Of a stretch of 64,000 bases of DNA, positions 53,342-61,998 are shown piece by piece; the stretch's first letter is position 1; each line of letters starts with the position of its first letter. The notes under the pieces are model-generated. The model searched no databases. It worked only from the letters and a program-made list of their open reading frames with translations, and was not told the DNA's origin. The position numbers and the translations under genes are program-made. This stretch comes from Cypionkella aquatica (GTDB lineage Bacteria; Pseudomonadota; Alphaproteobacteria; Rhodobacterales; Rhodobacteraceae): assembly GCF_030161095.1 (NCBI RefSeq), contig NZ_BSPP01000021.1, positions 1-64,000 of the forward strand, in the 5' to 3' direction.

Positions 53342-53959
53342 ATGCTGGATACCACACTTGACAGCTTGGCGCAGTTTTTCCGCAGCTTTCGCCGCACCAC
53401 GCCGTTTCCCGTCGAAATCCTGCTGCCGGGTTTGCTGATCCTGTTTGCTTGGCCATTGCTGCGGATATGGCTGGATGACGCGCGCACCACCTTCATGGTG
53501 GCTTTCGTCTTGGGTATGGGGCTGCGGCTGGTGATGAAATCACAGCTGTTGATCACCCGCACCCGCGCGCAAGTCTCGGCCCCGGCCACTGTGGCGTTAA
53601 TCCTGCTGGCGGGGCCCGGTGTCTTGGCGCTGCTGATTTACCATGCCGAGCCTTTGCTGTGCCAGCGCTTCCTCAGCCTGTATTTCGTATTCGCGGCAGG
53701 GCTTTACACACTGGATGTCATCGACGGATCTTACGCGATCAACCGCTTTCGCTGGCCACAGCCCGAGATGCGCGGCACCGATGCGGTGATGACGCGCGTG
53801 ATGGTGATTTACAACCTTGGCATGGTTTTGGCGAATGAGACGCTGATCCACCATGCTTCTGAAACCACTTGGCTGCTGTATTTTGGCCTGTTGCCGCTGC
53901 TGTCGAACATGATCCGCACGGCGCTGGTGCGCACGGTGCAGGACAGCTACGGGGCGTAA
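53342..53959 (+). CDS. Membrane protein of unknown function
   Basis: A 205-residue protein with about five membrane segments, including LLPGLLILFAWPLLRIWL and PATVALILLAGPGVLALLIY. The middle has LDVIDGSYAINRFRWPQPEMRG. No family is recognised. It may be co-transcribed with yciB (195 bases upstream). Confidence 0.7.
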   Translation: MLDTTLDSLAQFFRSFRRTTPFPVEILLPGLLILFAWPLLRIWLDDARTTFMVAFVLGMGLRLVMKSQLLITRTRAQVSAPATVALILLAGPGVLALLIYHAEPLLCQRFLSLYFVFAAGLYTLDVIDGSYAINRFRWPQPEMRGTDAVMTRVMVIYNLGMVLANETLIHHASETTWLLYFGLLPLLSNMIRTALVRTVQDSYGA

Positions 53960-53993
53960 CATCTTCGGGTGCCAGTGTCTTGTGCCAGCGGCC

Positions 53994-54911
53994 CTAAGCC
54001 CGCTGGGTCCGCCCGGCCAACGGCCAATGCCACCCCGCCAGCAGCCGCGACCAGCGCGGATCGCGCCGCTCGGGCAACGCACGCTGCAAAGCCTCGACCG
54101 GTAAACTGCCATCCAGAATGGCGCGATACAGCCCCAAGGCCCCCGGCCGCAAATAGGGCGACCAATGGCTGATCCGCGCCGGGGCGCTGGGCAGATCATG
54201 CCCCAACCGCGCCAGCGCCGCCAAAGTTGCGGGCTGGTCCAATTGCACATCCAGCCAATTCACCGGCGTGTTGCACAAGCCTTGCCCAATCGCAGTATCA
54301 AGGCCAGCACCGCCCAGCCACTCGAACAGGAAATCAAACAGATCATTCTCGCGCGTGGTGACGTTGACCACCTGCACCGCCCGCCCGGCAGCCGACCCCA
54401 TCGCGCGCAACGCAGGCCGCCGCGTCTCGGCCCCGGCCAGCAGGATCATCCGCCGCAGATCGCCGGGTGCCGCATGGGGCAGGGCGGCCAGCGCAACCCT
54501 TGCCCCCAGACTATGCCCCACCACATCAAACGCCCGCCCCTGATCAAGACTTTGCACCAAAGCCGCCAGCTCCGCCAAAGCCCGCCCCGCCCGCCCTGCC
54601 CGCAGGCAAGCGCCGTGAAAGCCGCCGCGCGCGGGCCAGCCAAAGCCAATCGCCAAAGCCCGCCCGCCGCTGAGCCCCAGATGCCGCGGCCACGAAATCG
54701 CCGTCCAATCCTGTGCAGGCGGCTGCATCGAGAAAATATGCCGATGCGGGCAATTGCCGCCGCGCGCGCCCGGCGCAAAGCGATAGCCGTGGATCATCAC
54801 CACCACCGGCGCAGCCCGCGGCAAATCCGCGAGCGCCCGCGCCAAAGCCGCGCGATCGACCCGCAACCCTGTGCCGTCCATATCGACGCGCAATACCGCC
54901 TGATCCGGCAT
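53994..54911 (-). CDS. Alpha/beta hydrolase of unknown substrate
   Basis: A 305-residue protein with nucleophile elbow VVGHSLGAR (about residue 140) and an oxyanion segment VVVMIHGYRF. The HWSPYLRPG stretch near the C-terminus could hold the catalytic His. Some members of this shape are DUF900-type hydrolases. Substrate unknown. It is convergent with the upstream membrane gene. Confidence 0.72.
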   Translation of the reverse strand: MPDQAVLRVDMDGTGLRVDRAALARALADLPRAAPVVVMIHGYRFAPGARGGNCPHRHIFSMQPPAQDWTAISWPRHLGLSGGRALAIGFGWPARGGFHGACLRAGRAGRALAELAALVQSLDQGRAFDVVGHSLGARVALAALPHAAPGDLRRMILLAGAETRRPALRAMGSAAGRAVQVVNVTTRENDLFDFLFEWLGGAGLDTAIGQGLCNTPVNWLDVQLDQPATLAALARLGHDLPSAPARISHWSPYLRPGALGLYRAILDGSLPVEALQRALPERRDPRWSRLLAGWHWPLAGRTQRA

Positions 54912-54992
54912 GACCCCGCCCCCTTGTGACGCCCAAAAGCTGGCACAAGGCTACAACAAAGCGATGAACGGCGGGTTACAGCAGCGTAACGG

Positions 54993-55712
54993 CTACTTTT
55001 TCTTCCAGAACTCCATCAGATCAAACTGGAACATCACCGTGGTCGGTTTTGCCCCGGCACTTAGAAACGACGATTCCGCCTCAACCGTCAGGCCGCGCAC
55101 CGGCAGCGGCACCGTCACCCCCGCGCCCTGATCCAGCAGCTTGATCTTGTAGCCATCCAAGCCCGGCACCGGCAGCCATTTGTCCTTGATCAGCCCGAAG
55201 GCCATCTGCCGGGTGTCGCGCACCGCCAAGATCGGCCCCAGCATCCCCGCCGCCACCACGACCGAGCTGGTCACGATGATCGCCTTTTCGCCGGTCGGAG
55301 CGGCCTTCCACTCACCCTTGAACACCCCCCATTGCCGCTTGGCCTCGGCCTGCACGATGCCAACCTGCCGCTGAACGATCTCCAGCTTGTAGACCGCATC
55401 CAGCACATCCTTGGCCTCACCGGCATGCGGCACGGCTGGCCCCGGATTGGGCAGGGCGGGCGGCGTCGGCGCAGGCCCCGGCACCGCCCAAGCGGGGGCA
55501 GCCCCCGGCACCGGACCAGCCGCAGGGGGCCGCAAGCCAGTCTGGAACATCGGCACCAGCAGCTCCCATTTCGGCGACAACATTGCCTCCATCCAAGCCC
55601 GCGCCGCCATCTTCGCCTCGATCTCGGCGATCATCGCCTGCACTTCGGGCGACAGGGTCAGCTTTTGGTTCATAAGATTGATCGGCTTTGGCTGATATCC
55701 AAATCCAGACAT
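54993..55712 (-). CDS. Unknown protein with Pro-rich linker
   Basis: A 239-residue protein. An N-terminal helical part (LSPEVQAMIAEIEAKMAARA) is followed by a Pro/Ala-rich linker (about residues 62-95). Then comes a helical part, one hydrophobic stretch (IIVTSSVVVAAGMLGPIL), and a C-terminal beta part ending in FQFDLMEFWKKK. No family recognised. The layout suggests a membrane-targeted or secreted-cargo-like protein; this is only shape. Confidence 0.55.
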   Translation of the reverse strand: MSGFGYQPKPINLMNQKLTLSPEVQAMIAEIEAKMAARAWMEAMLSPKWELLVPMFQTGLRPPAAGPVPGAAPAWAVPGPAPTPPALPNPGPAVPHAGEAKDVLDAVYKLEIVQRQVGIVQAEAKRQWGVFKGEWKAAPTGEKAIIVTSSVVVAAGMLGPILAVRDTRQMAFGLIKDKWLPVPGLDGYKIKLLDQGAGVTVPLPVRGLTVEAESSFLSAGAKPTTVMFQFDLMEFWKKK

Positions 55713-55831
55713 AACAGTGCCTCGTTCAAAAAATTGCGCTAATCCGCACAGCCTACGCCATTTTCACGCGCTTTGGCGCAAATTCCGCAGCCCGGCGTTG
55801 ACCTCGGCGCATCGCCGCGCTAATCAACCGC

Positions 55832-55883
55832 CGTGGTGCTTTATTCCGAATTGCGGGCCACGTTAAAAATCCGCTAAAAAGGG
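55832..55883 (+). promoter_or_regulatory. SAM-II riboswitch upstream of metZ
   Basis: CGTGG (55832-55836) pairs with CCACG (55858-55862) as P1. The loop holds TTTATTCCGAATTGC and the 3' side reads GTTAAAAATCCGCTAAAAAGGG, matching the SAM-II pseudoknot consensus (CGCTAAAAAGGG). SAM-II binds S-adenosylmethionine and turns methionine genes down. The next hairpin and metZ follow within 65 bases. Confidence 0.88.
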
Positions 55884-55896
55884 TCAGGGTCATCCG

Positions 55897-55930
55897 CCCC
55901 GAAGCCCTTAGGTTTCGGGGTTTTTCTTTT
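55897..55930 (+). terminator. Intrinsic terminator between the riboswitch and metZ
   Basis: CCCCGAA (55897-55903) pairs with TTCGGGG (55914-55920), followed by TTTTTCTTTT. It lies right after the SAM-II pseudoknot, so SAM binding may control read-through. Some SAM-II switches act on translation, so the mode is inference. Confidence 0.8.
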
Positions 55931-55947
55931 GCCCGGAGGGCCTTACC

Positions 55948-57129
55948 ATGACCAACGACTGGAAAACGCGCACCAAACTGGTGCATGAAGGCTCGCGCCG
56001 CAGCCAATATGGCGAGATGGCCGAGGCGATCTACCTGACCCAAGGCTTCGTCTATCCCACCGCAGAATCCGCCGAAGAGCGCTTTATCAAGGCTGGCGAG
56101 GATGAATTCATCTACGCCCGCTATGGCAACCCGACGACGCGGATGTTTGAAGAACGTATCGCGGCGCTGGAAGGCACCGAAGACGCTTTCGCCACCGCAT
56201 CCGGCATGGCCGCCGTCAATGGCGCTTTGACAGCCTTGCTGCGCGCGGGCGATCATGTGGTGTCGTCGCGCGCGCTGTTCGGCTCGTGCCTTTACATCCT
56301 TGAAGAGGTGCTGACCCGCTACGGCGTCAATGTCACCTTCGTCGATGGCGCAGACCTTGACCAATGGCGCGCAGCCGTCACCCCCGCCACCAAAGCGGTG
56401 TTTTTTGAAAGCATGTCGAACCCGACGCTAGAGCTGGTCGATATCACCGAAGTGTCGAAAATCGCCCATGCGGTTGGGGCTTTGGTGATCGTCGACAACG
56501 TCTTTGCGACGCCAGTGTTCAGCCGCGCGGTAGAACAAGGTGCCGATGTGGTGGTCTATTCCACCACCAAACACATCGACGGGCAGGGCCGCGCCTTGGG
56601 CGGTGTGATCTGCGGCACCCGTGAGTTTATCCGCAAAGTGGCCGAGCCCTATCTCAAGCACACCGGGGCCGCGATGAGTCCGTTCACCGCATGGATCATG
56701 CTGAACGGAATGGCGACGTTGGATCTGCGCTGCCGGGCCATGGCAGAATCTGCGCTGAAAATCGCCGAAGTGCTGTCGGGCGACGACCGTATCTCAAAGG
56801 TGATCTTCCCGGCCCTAGCCTCTCACCCGCAACACGCGCTTGCGATGGCGCAGATGGGCTCGGGGGGCACCTTGGTGACCTTCGATATCAAAGGCGGCAA
56901 GGAAGCCGCGTTCAAATTCTGCAACGCGCTGGAAATCATCAAGATCTCCAACAACTTGGGCGATGCAAAGTCGATTGCCACCCATCCCGCCACCACCACC
57001 CACCAGCGCCTGCCGCAACCGCAAAAAGACGCTTTGGGCATCACACCCGGGCTGATCCGGCTGTCTGTGGGCTTGGAGGATGTCGGCGATCTGATCCACG
57101 ATCTGCAAAACGCTTTGTCTGCGATCTGA
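55948..57129 (+). CDS. metZ: O-succinylhomoserine sulfhydrylase
   Basis: A 393-residue PLP enzyme of the Cys/Met metabolism family. The PLP lysine is in YSTTKHIDGQGR. YARYGNPTTRMFEERIAALEG and the C-terminal RLSVGLEDVGDLIHDL are family hallmarks. It makes homocysteine directly from O-succinylhomoserine and sulfide. The start follows CCGGAGGGCC. A SAM-II riboswitch with terminator controls it. Confidence 0.93.
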   Translation: MTNDWKTRTKLVHEGSRRSQYGEMAEAIYLTQGFVYPTAESAEERFIKAGEDEFIYARYGNPTTRMFEERIAALEGTEDAFATASGMAAVNGALTALLRAGDHVVSSRALFGSCLYILEEVLTRYGVNVTFVDGADLDQWRAAVTPATKAVFFESMSNPTLELVDITEVSKIAHAVGALVIVDNVFATPVFSRAVEQGADVVVYSTTKHIDGQGRALGGVICGTREFIRKVAEPYLKHTGAAMSPFTAWIMLNGMATLDLRCRAMAESALKIAEVLSGDDRISKVIFPALASHPQHALAMAQMGSGGTLVTFDIKGGKEAAFKFCNALEIIKISNNLGDAKSIATHPATTTHQRLPQPQKDALGITPGLIRLSVGLEDVGDLIHDLQNALSAI

Positions 57130-57233
57130 AATACGGGGGGCACCACGGTGCCCCCCGTGCCCCCCACGGCGCTGAAAACCGCGGGCATTCTCGATCCAAT
57201 GTCGGCTTTGATGCGTATTTCTTCGGTCAGGCT

Positions 57234-57262
57234 TTGGAAATTGCGGCAACCCCCGCTATATC
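57234..57262 (+). promoter_or_regulatory. Candidate sigma-70 promoter for folE2
   Basis: TTGGAA (57234-57239) and TATATC (57257-57262) are separated by 17 bases. The -10 ends 32 bases before the folE2 ATG. No Zur-box palindrome was seen here, although folE2 is often under Zur in other bacteria. Confidence 0.4.
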
Positions 57263-57294
57263 CTAATTCTGCGACCAACGTGGGGAGCGCTGCG

Positions 57295-58383
57295 ATGAAT
57301 ATTCATATGACGGATCTAGACGTAAAACCGGGCCGTGCCGATGCCGAAGCGGCTTTGGCGACGCTGCGCGCATGGGCACAGCGCGCGACCGAGGCCGAGA
57401 TTGCGGACCTCGCCCCCGGTGCAGGGGCTTTGATCGGTCAAAGCTATCCGGTGTTGTCGCGCAGCTATCCCACCGATTTCGTGGTGACAGACGCCTATAA
57501 AGACTCGATGCCCGATCTGCAAAACGGCCCTGCCAGCCTGATCGTCGGGGCCAAACAGGTGATCCAGCATGTCGGGATTTCCAACTTTCGCCTGCCGATC
57601 CGCTACCGGACCCGCCATAATGGCCCGGTGACGCTGGAAACCTCGGTCACTGGCACCGTGTCCTTGGAAGCCGAGAAAAAAGGCATCAACATGAGCCGCA
57701 TCATGCGCTCGTTCTATGCCCATTCCGAGCGTGAGTTTTCGTATCAGGTGATCGAACATGCGTTGGAAGATTACCTGAAAGACCTTGGCAGTTTTGACGC
57801 CCGTATCCAGATGCGGTTTTCCTTCCCGGTCAAGGTGGAGAGCCTGCGCTCGGGTCTGTCCGGCTGGCAATACTATGATATCGCTTTGGAATTGGTGGAC
57901 AAAGCCGGGGTGCGCAAGCGCCTGATGCATCTGGATTTCGTCTATTCCAGCACCTGCCCCTGCAGTCTGGAGCTGTCTGAACACGCCCGCCAAACCCGTG
58001 GTCAGCTGGCAACGCCACATTCGCAACGCTCTGTCGCGCGGATTTCGGTGGAGCTTTCGGGCGACAAATGCCTGTGGTTTGAAGACCTGATCGCATTGGC
58101 GCGCGCCGCCGTGCCGACCGAGACGCAAGTGATGGTGAAACGCGAGGATGAGCAAGCCTTTGCCGAGCTGAACGCCGCCAATCCGATCTTTGTCGAAGAC
58201 GCCGCGCGCAGTTTCTGTCAGGCCCTGCAGCAAGACCCCCGCATCGGCGATTTCCGCATCGTCGCCAGCCATCAGGAAAGCCTGCACAGCCATGACGCGG
58301 TGTCGGTGCTGACCGAGGGCGCTACGTTTGCCGCCGACAGTCTGGACCCAAAGCTGTTCGCCAGCCTCTATCACGTTGGATAA
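57295..58383 (+). CDS. folE2: GTP cyclohydrolase FolE2 (type IB)
   Basis: A 362-residue enzyme that converts GTP to dihydroneopterin triphosphate for folate synthesis and queuosine. YSSTCPCSLELS holds the metal-binding Cys and KVESLRSG is conserved in the family. It is longer than FolE2 of some bacteria because of its N-terminal tail. Start ATG 57295 follows GGGGAGCG. No FolE is seen here. A perfect terminator follows. Confidence 0.93.
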   Translation: MNIHMTDLDVKPGRADAEAALATLRAWAQRATEAEIADLAPGAGALIGQSYPVLSRSYPTDFVVTDAYKDSMPDLQNGPASLIVGAKQVIQHVGISNFRLPIRYRTRHNGPVTLETSVTGTVSLEAEKKGINMSRIMRSFYAHSEREFSYQVIEHALEDYLKDLGSFDARIQMRFSFPVKVESLRSGLSGWQYYDIALELVDKAGVRKRLMHLDFVYSSTCPCSLELSEHARQTRGQLATPHSQRSVARISVELSGDKCLWFEDLIALARAAVPTETQVMVKREDEQAFAELNAANPIFVEDAARSFCQALQQDPRIGDFRIVASHQESLHSHDAVSVLTEGATFAADSLDPKLFASLYHVG

Positions 58384-58421
58384 AGCGCTGGGGTGACCCC
58401 CCGGCCCGACGCTTGCAAAAA

Positions 58422-58465
58422 CAATGCCGCAAACTGGGAAGTCCGGTTTGCGGCATTGCTGTTTT
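58422..58465 (+). terminator. Terminator after folE2
   Basis: A perfect 13-bp stem (58422-58434 with 58446-58458) with an 11-base loop is followed by CTGTTTTC. It begins about 40 bases after the stop. Confidence 0.85.
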
Positions 58466-58472
58466 CAAGAAT

Positions 58473-58548
58473 GAGTATTTTCAAAAGAGCAAATCTTCAA
58501 TGGCGCGCTCTTGGTCATCCTCTCTGCAAAAATATCCCCGCCGGAGGC
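58473..58548 (+). repeat. Composite of two dispersed repeat types
   Basis: GAGTATTTTCAAAAGAGCAA plus AT at 58473-58494 is a variant of the 21-bp arm at 48594. A TCATCCTCTCTGCA core with AAATATCC follows at 58515-58537, the same as at 34385, ending in CGCCGGAGGC. It lies between folE2 and the protease-like gene. The two families therefore occur next to each other. Confidence 0.65.
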
Positions 58549-58636
58549 TTCAACAGATCATCCGGTGCCGCGCCGCAAAGATGAACAATCCGTTAACGAC
58601 CCATTGATAACCCATTGATCTTCCACGCGCGGAATT

Positions 58637-58654
58637 TTGTCCACGCGTGGACAA
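58637..58654. repeat. 18-bp perfect palindrome related to the 33-bp array unit
   Basis: TTGTCCACGCGTGGACAA is fully palindromic. Its core differs from GTCCCCGCGGGGAC of the array at only two symmetric bases. It lies six bases after the stop of the minus-strand protease-like gene, so it could also act as its terminator stem. Confidence 0.7.
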
Positions 58655-58660
58655 GGCCAG

Positions 58661-60436
58661 CTATTCCCAACAAGACACCAGCACTGTCATCCCCAAACCT
58701 GCGGTATTCAAGGCGTCGGGCGTGGCAAGGTCGCTAGAGTTGGCCTGCGTGACGCTGACCCCCACTGCCGTCAAAGCCTGCGCGATCATCCCGGCCTGCG
58801 CCGCAAATGCCACCCCATCCGGCAGCAGTTTCGCGCCCTTGACAGCAGGCGGCAGCAGCATGCCCAGCACCGCCCCGGTGCCGTCCAGCACTGGCCCGCC
58901 CGCATCGCCCGGCAAGACCGGGGCGGCCAGCCGCGACAACCCGGCTTCGCCATTCAGGCCCTTTTCTTCTTCCAGTGTGCCAAAGGTCAGCACCGGAGCG
59001 GGCAGTTTATTCTCGTAGGAATAGCCCGCAATCGCCACTTCCGAGCCAAGCCGCGCTTGCCCTGCGTGAAACAGCGCAAAGGCAGGCGGTGCAAGGGCGG
59101 TTTTCGGTTGCAAGATCGCAACCCCGGTGGCCGCATCTTGGGCCACCACTTGCGCCTCGGTGTCGTGATCCAGCGTCACGCGGCCACATTGCGCCACGGC
59201 CTCGACCGTGGTGACCACCGTGCCTTTGGCATCCACATAAAAGCCCGAACGCGACAGTTTCGGCAGCGTGACTTCCATCCCCGCCAACAAGCCCGAGCGC
59301 GTTGCCGCATCCATCGGCACCAAGCCGGGGTCCAAGGCTTTATCGCCGACGCCGCGGAAGCTGGATTTTAGCGCCGGCAAGATTCGGCTCATCCGTTCAG
59401 CATCCGCCGGGTTCCACACCACCAGATAGCCCTTCACCATGCCGTTCTTGGTCTCGGCATAGGCATAGCTTTGCACCTTGGCAGAGCTGGCATTGATCAC
59501 GAAACTAGTCTCGGATTTGCTGCGCTCGCCCTGTGCGGGCACCACTTCCAGCGTTTGCAGGATGTCATAAAGCCCCGACAGGCTGTCTTGATTGCCGGGT
59601 TCGGAAATCAGGATCACCTTCAGCCCCGATCCGGCTTTTTCGTTGTAATGCACGAAAGGCGGCTCGTAATGGTCGAACTGCACCAGCGCCAGCGGCAGGG
59701 TGATCTCAATGCCCGCCTCGGGTTCCGACACTGAAGCAAAGCCGAACTCGGCCTGATCGGCGCGGTAATTGGTCCCCAAAGCCAAGCGCTGTTTGGTGGT
59801 CAGCACGCCGGTTGGCTCAAAGCCATTGGCCTCTTGCCAAGCGGCCATTGAATTGCGGGTGCCGGGGCCAAAAGCGCCGTCGATGCCGCCGTCATAAAAG
59901 CCATACCACGCCATCGCAGTTTGCAGCGCTTTGCGCTCATCCGCCGACAGCGCCGCTTCCGAGGCCTTGGCCTCGCGCGGGGTTTCTTCGGCGGGCATCA
60001 CCTCGATCACCGGGGCGACGGGTTCCAGCGCGGGATCGACGACCATAAGATCGCCCGCCGGGTCAGTCAGCGGATCAACCAGCGGATCAACCAGAATCTG
60101 CCCGGCAATCGTGCCCACGGGCCAGAATTGCTGGCGATGTGTGCTGCTGTCGGTGATAAAGCTGTCGCCAGGGATCGCACCACTGCGGCGCAGATCGTTC
60201 AGCGCGCCTGCGGCCGCTTCGGGCGTGTAGGGGCCCAGCACGATGCCATACCAGCCCTCGGCAATCTGAAAGCCCGCGACATTCGGGAACTGGCCCGCAT
60301 AGTCACGCGCCCGCGCTTCGGCTTCGCTTAAGGACGGTTGCGCTTCGATCTGCAACCACGCTTGTTCCTGTGCCAAAGCTGCCCGCGCAAACCCAAGCAC
60401 CGCCAACAGCGCCAGCACAACCATCCGAAATCTCAT
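58661..60436 (-). CDS. SPOR/peptidoglycan-binding protein with a degenerate trypsin-like domain
   Basis: A 591-residue secreted protein. A signal peptide (about 1-23) is followed by a SPOR-like repeat (25-95), a PG_binding_1 domain (AMAWYGFYDGGIDGAFGPGTR, about 170-220) and a C-terminal trypsin-like domain (about 380-570). The canonical GDSGGP reads GDAGGP at residue 512, and the TAAH position reads TTVEA. The Asp (QDAATGVAIL) remains. It is thus probably a non-catalytic protease fold that binds a ligand at the cell wall. ATG 60454 is an alternative start. Confidence 0.8.
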   Translation of the reverse strand: MRFRMVVLALLAVLGFARAALAQEQAWLQIEAQPSLSEAEARARDYAGQFPNVAGFQIAEGWYGIVLGPYTPEAAAGALNDLRRSGAIPGDSFITDSSTHRQQFWPVGTIAGQILVDPLVDPLTDPAGDLMVVDPALEPVAPVIEVMPAEETPREAKASEAALSADERKALQTAMAWYGFYDGGIDGAFGPGTRNSMAAWQEANGFEPTGVLTTKQRLALGTNYRADQAEFGFASVSEPEAGIEITLPLALVQFDHYEPPFVHYNEKAGSGLKVILISEPGNQDSLSGLYDILQTLEVVPAQGERSKSETSFVINASSAKVQSYAYAETKNGMVKGYLVVWNPADAERMSRILPALKSSFRGVGDKALDPGLVPMDAATRSGLLAGMEVTLPKLSRSGFYVDAKGTVVTTVEAVAQCGRVTLDHDTEAQVVAQDAATGVAILQPKTALAPPAFALFHAGQARLGSEVAIAGYSYENKLPAPVLTFGTLEEEKGLNGEAGLSRLAAPVLPGDAGGPVLDGTGAVLGMLLPPAVKGAKLLPDGVAFAAQAGMIAQALTAVGVSVTQANSSDLATPDALNTAGLGMTVLVSCWE

Positions 60437-60589
60437 AGAACCGTCCAATCTCATCTATCGCAGCGCATATCCCGGCGAACCTAGCAGAGCATGCCCCAGA
60501 TGCACGCGCTTTCCGCCGCAAATCCAAGCCCTGCATTGACCCTTGGCTGCCTCTTGCCTATGGAGTGGCAACATTTCAAGAGGTCCGTC

Positions 60590-61528
60590 ATGGCTGATGC
60601 CCCCAAAGCCCCCCGCAGCTTTCAGGAAATCATCCTGCGTTTGCAGAATTACTGGGCAGCCCAAGGCTGCGCGGTGTTGCAGCCCTATGATATGGAGGTT
60701 GGCGCCGGCACCTTTCATCCGGCCACCACCCTGCGTTCGTTGGGGTCAAAGCCTTGGGCCGCCGCCTATGTGCAACCCTCGCGCCGCCCCACGGATGGCC
60801 GCTATGGGGAAAACCCCAACCGCCTGCAGCACTATTATCAATATCAGGTGATCATCAAACCTTCGCCGCCGAACCTGCAGGATCTGTATCTTGGCTCACT
60901 GGCCGCGATCGGCATTGATGCCAGCCTGCACGATATCCGCTTTGTCGAGGATGATTGGGAATCCCCCACCCTCGGCGCTTGGGGCTTGGGGTGGGAGATC
61001 TGGTGTGACGGCATGGAAGTGTCGCAGTTCACCTATTTCCAGCAAGTCGGCGGCCATGATTGCAAACCCGTCTCGGGTGAGTTGACCTATGGCCTTGAAC
61101 GCCTTGCGATGTATGTGTTGGGCGTCGATCACGTCATGGACATGCCGTTCAATGACCCATCTTCACCGATCCCGCTGACCTACGGCGACATCTTCCGGCA
61201 GACCGAGGAAGAATATTCCCGCCACAATTTCGACGGTGCCGATACCGCGCAACTTTTGCGCCATTTCGAGGATGCCGAGGCCGAATGTCAGCGCCTGCTG
61301 GATTTCCCGCCGCTCGATCCGAAATCCGGCAAGACCATCATCATGGCCCACCCGGCCTATGACCAGACCATCAAAGCCTCTCACCTGTTCAACCTTTTGG
61401 ATGCGCGCGGCGTGATTTCCGTGACCGAACGGCAAGCCTATATTGGCCGCGTCCGCGCTTTGGCCAAGAAATGCGCCGATGCCTTCCGCCTGACCCCGGC
61501 GGGCCAAGATGCAGAGGTTGCACAGTGA
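60590..61528 (+). CDS. glyQ: Glycine-tRNA ligase, alpha subunit
   Basis: A 312-residue subunit. [21 protein letters not shown] and the [25 protein letters not shown] stretch hold the class II catalytic motifs. It pairs with GlyS (alpha2beta2) to charge tRNA-Gly. ATG 60590 follows AAGAGG. It is followed by a small membrane protein with an overlapping start, then glyS. Confidence 0.96.
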   Translation: MADAPKAPRSFQEIILRLQNYWAAQGCAVLQPYDMEVGAGTFHPATTLRSLGSKPWAAAYVQPSRRPTDGRYGENPNRLQHYYQYQVIIKPSPPNLQDLYLGSLAAIGIDASLHDIRFVEDDWESPTLGAWGLGWEIWCDGMEVSQFTYFQQVGGHDCKPVSGELTYGLERLAMYVLGVDHVMDMPFNDPSSPIPLTYGDIFRQTEEEYSRHNFDGADTAQLLRHFEDAEAECQRLLDFPPLDPKSGKTIIMAHPAYDQTIKASHLFNLLDARGVISVTERQAYIGRVRALAKKCADAFRLTPAGQDAEVAQ

Positions 61529-61998
61529 ATGGCAAATACATCGCAGGTTTCATCGTGATCACCGCAGCCATCGCAGGCGTCGCCATGTATTGGCTGCAGG
61601 AATACGCCTATTACACCCCGGCCTCTTTCCAAAAGGGCGCGGAGATCGAGCTGACCCTGATCGAATCCGGCCAACCGGAGCCGATCATAGTGGACGGCAT
61701 CGAAGGCATCACCGCAGACTCCTCCCCGCTGCGCTTCCGCGCCTGCTTTCACACCCCGCTGTCCCAAGCCATGCTGACCGAAACCTACAAGCTGTACGAA
61801 AAGCCCGTGCCGCTGATCGCGCCGACATGGTTCAGCTGCTTTGACGCCACCAAAATCGGCGAAGCTTTGGAAAAGGGCGAGGCCATCGCCTTCCTGTCCC
61901 AAGCCAATATCGCCCCCGAAATCGACCGCGTTGTTGCGGTTTTCCCCGATGGCCGCGCCTATGCGTGGCACCAGCTTTCTGCTGAAGCGGAGCAATAA
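61525..61998 (+). CDS. Membrane-anchored protein between glyQ and glyS
   Basis: A 157-residue protein starting at GTG 61525, which overlaps the glyQ stop (GTGA). One N-terminal membrane segment ([16 protein letters not shown], about residues 8-24) is followed by a periplasmic domain with [11 protein letters not shown] and a second Cys in [10 protein letters not shown]. No family is sure to me. Inserted between glyQ and glyS, so co-expressed with the synthetase; a direct role in charging is unlikely. Confidence 0.75.
   Translation: MNGKYIAGFIVITAAIAGVAMYWLQEYAYYTPASFQKGAEIELTLIESGQPEPIIVDGIEGITADSSPLRFRACFHTPLSQAMLTETYKLYEKPVPLIAPTWFSCFDATKIGEALEKGEAIAFLSQANIAPEIDRVVAVFPDGRAYAWHQLSAEAEQ

Noticed and set aside
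57130-57294. Zur box in front of folE2
   Set aside because: No AT-rich inverted repeat of the Zur type was found in this gap.
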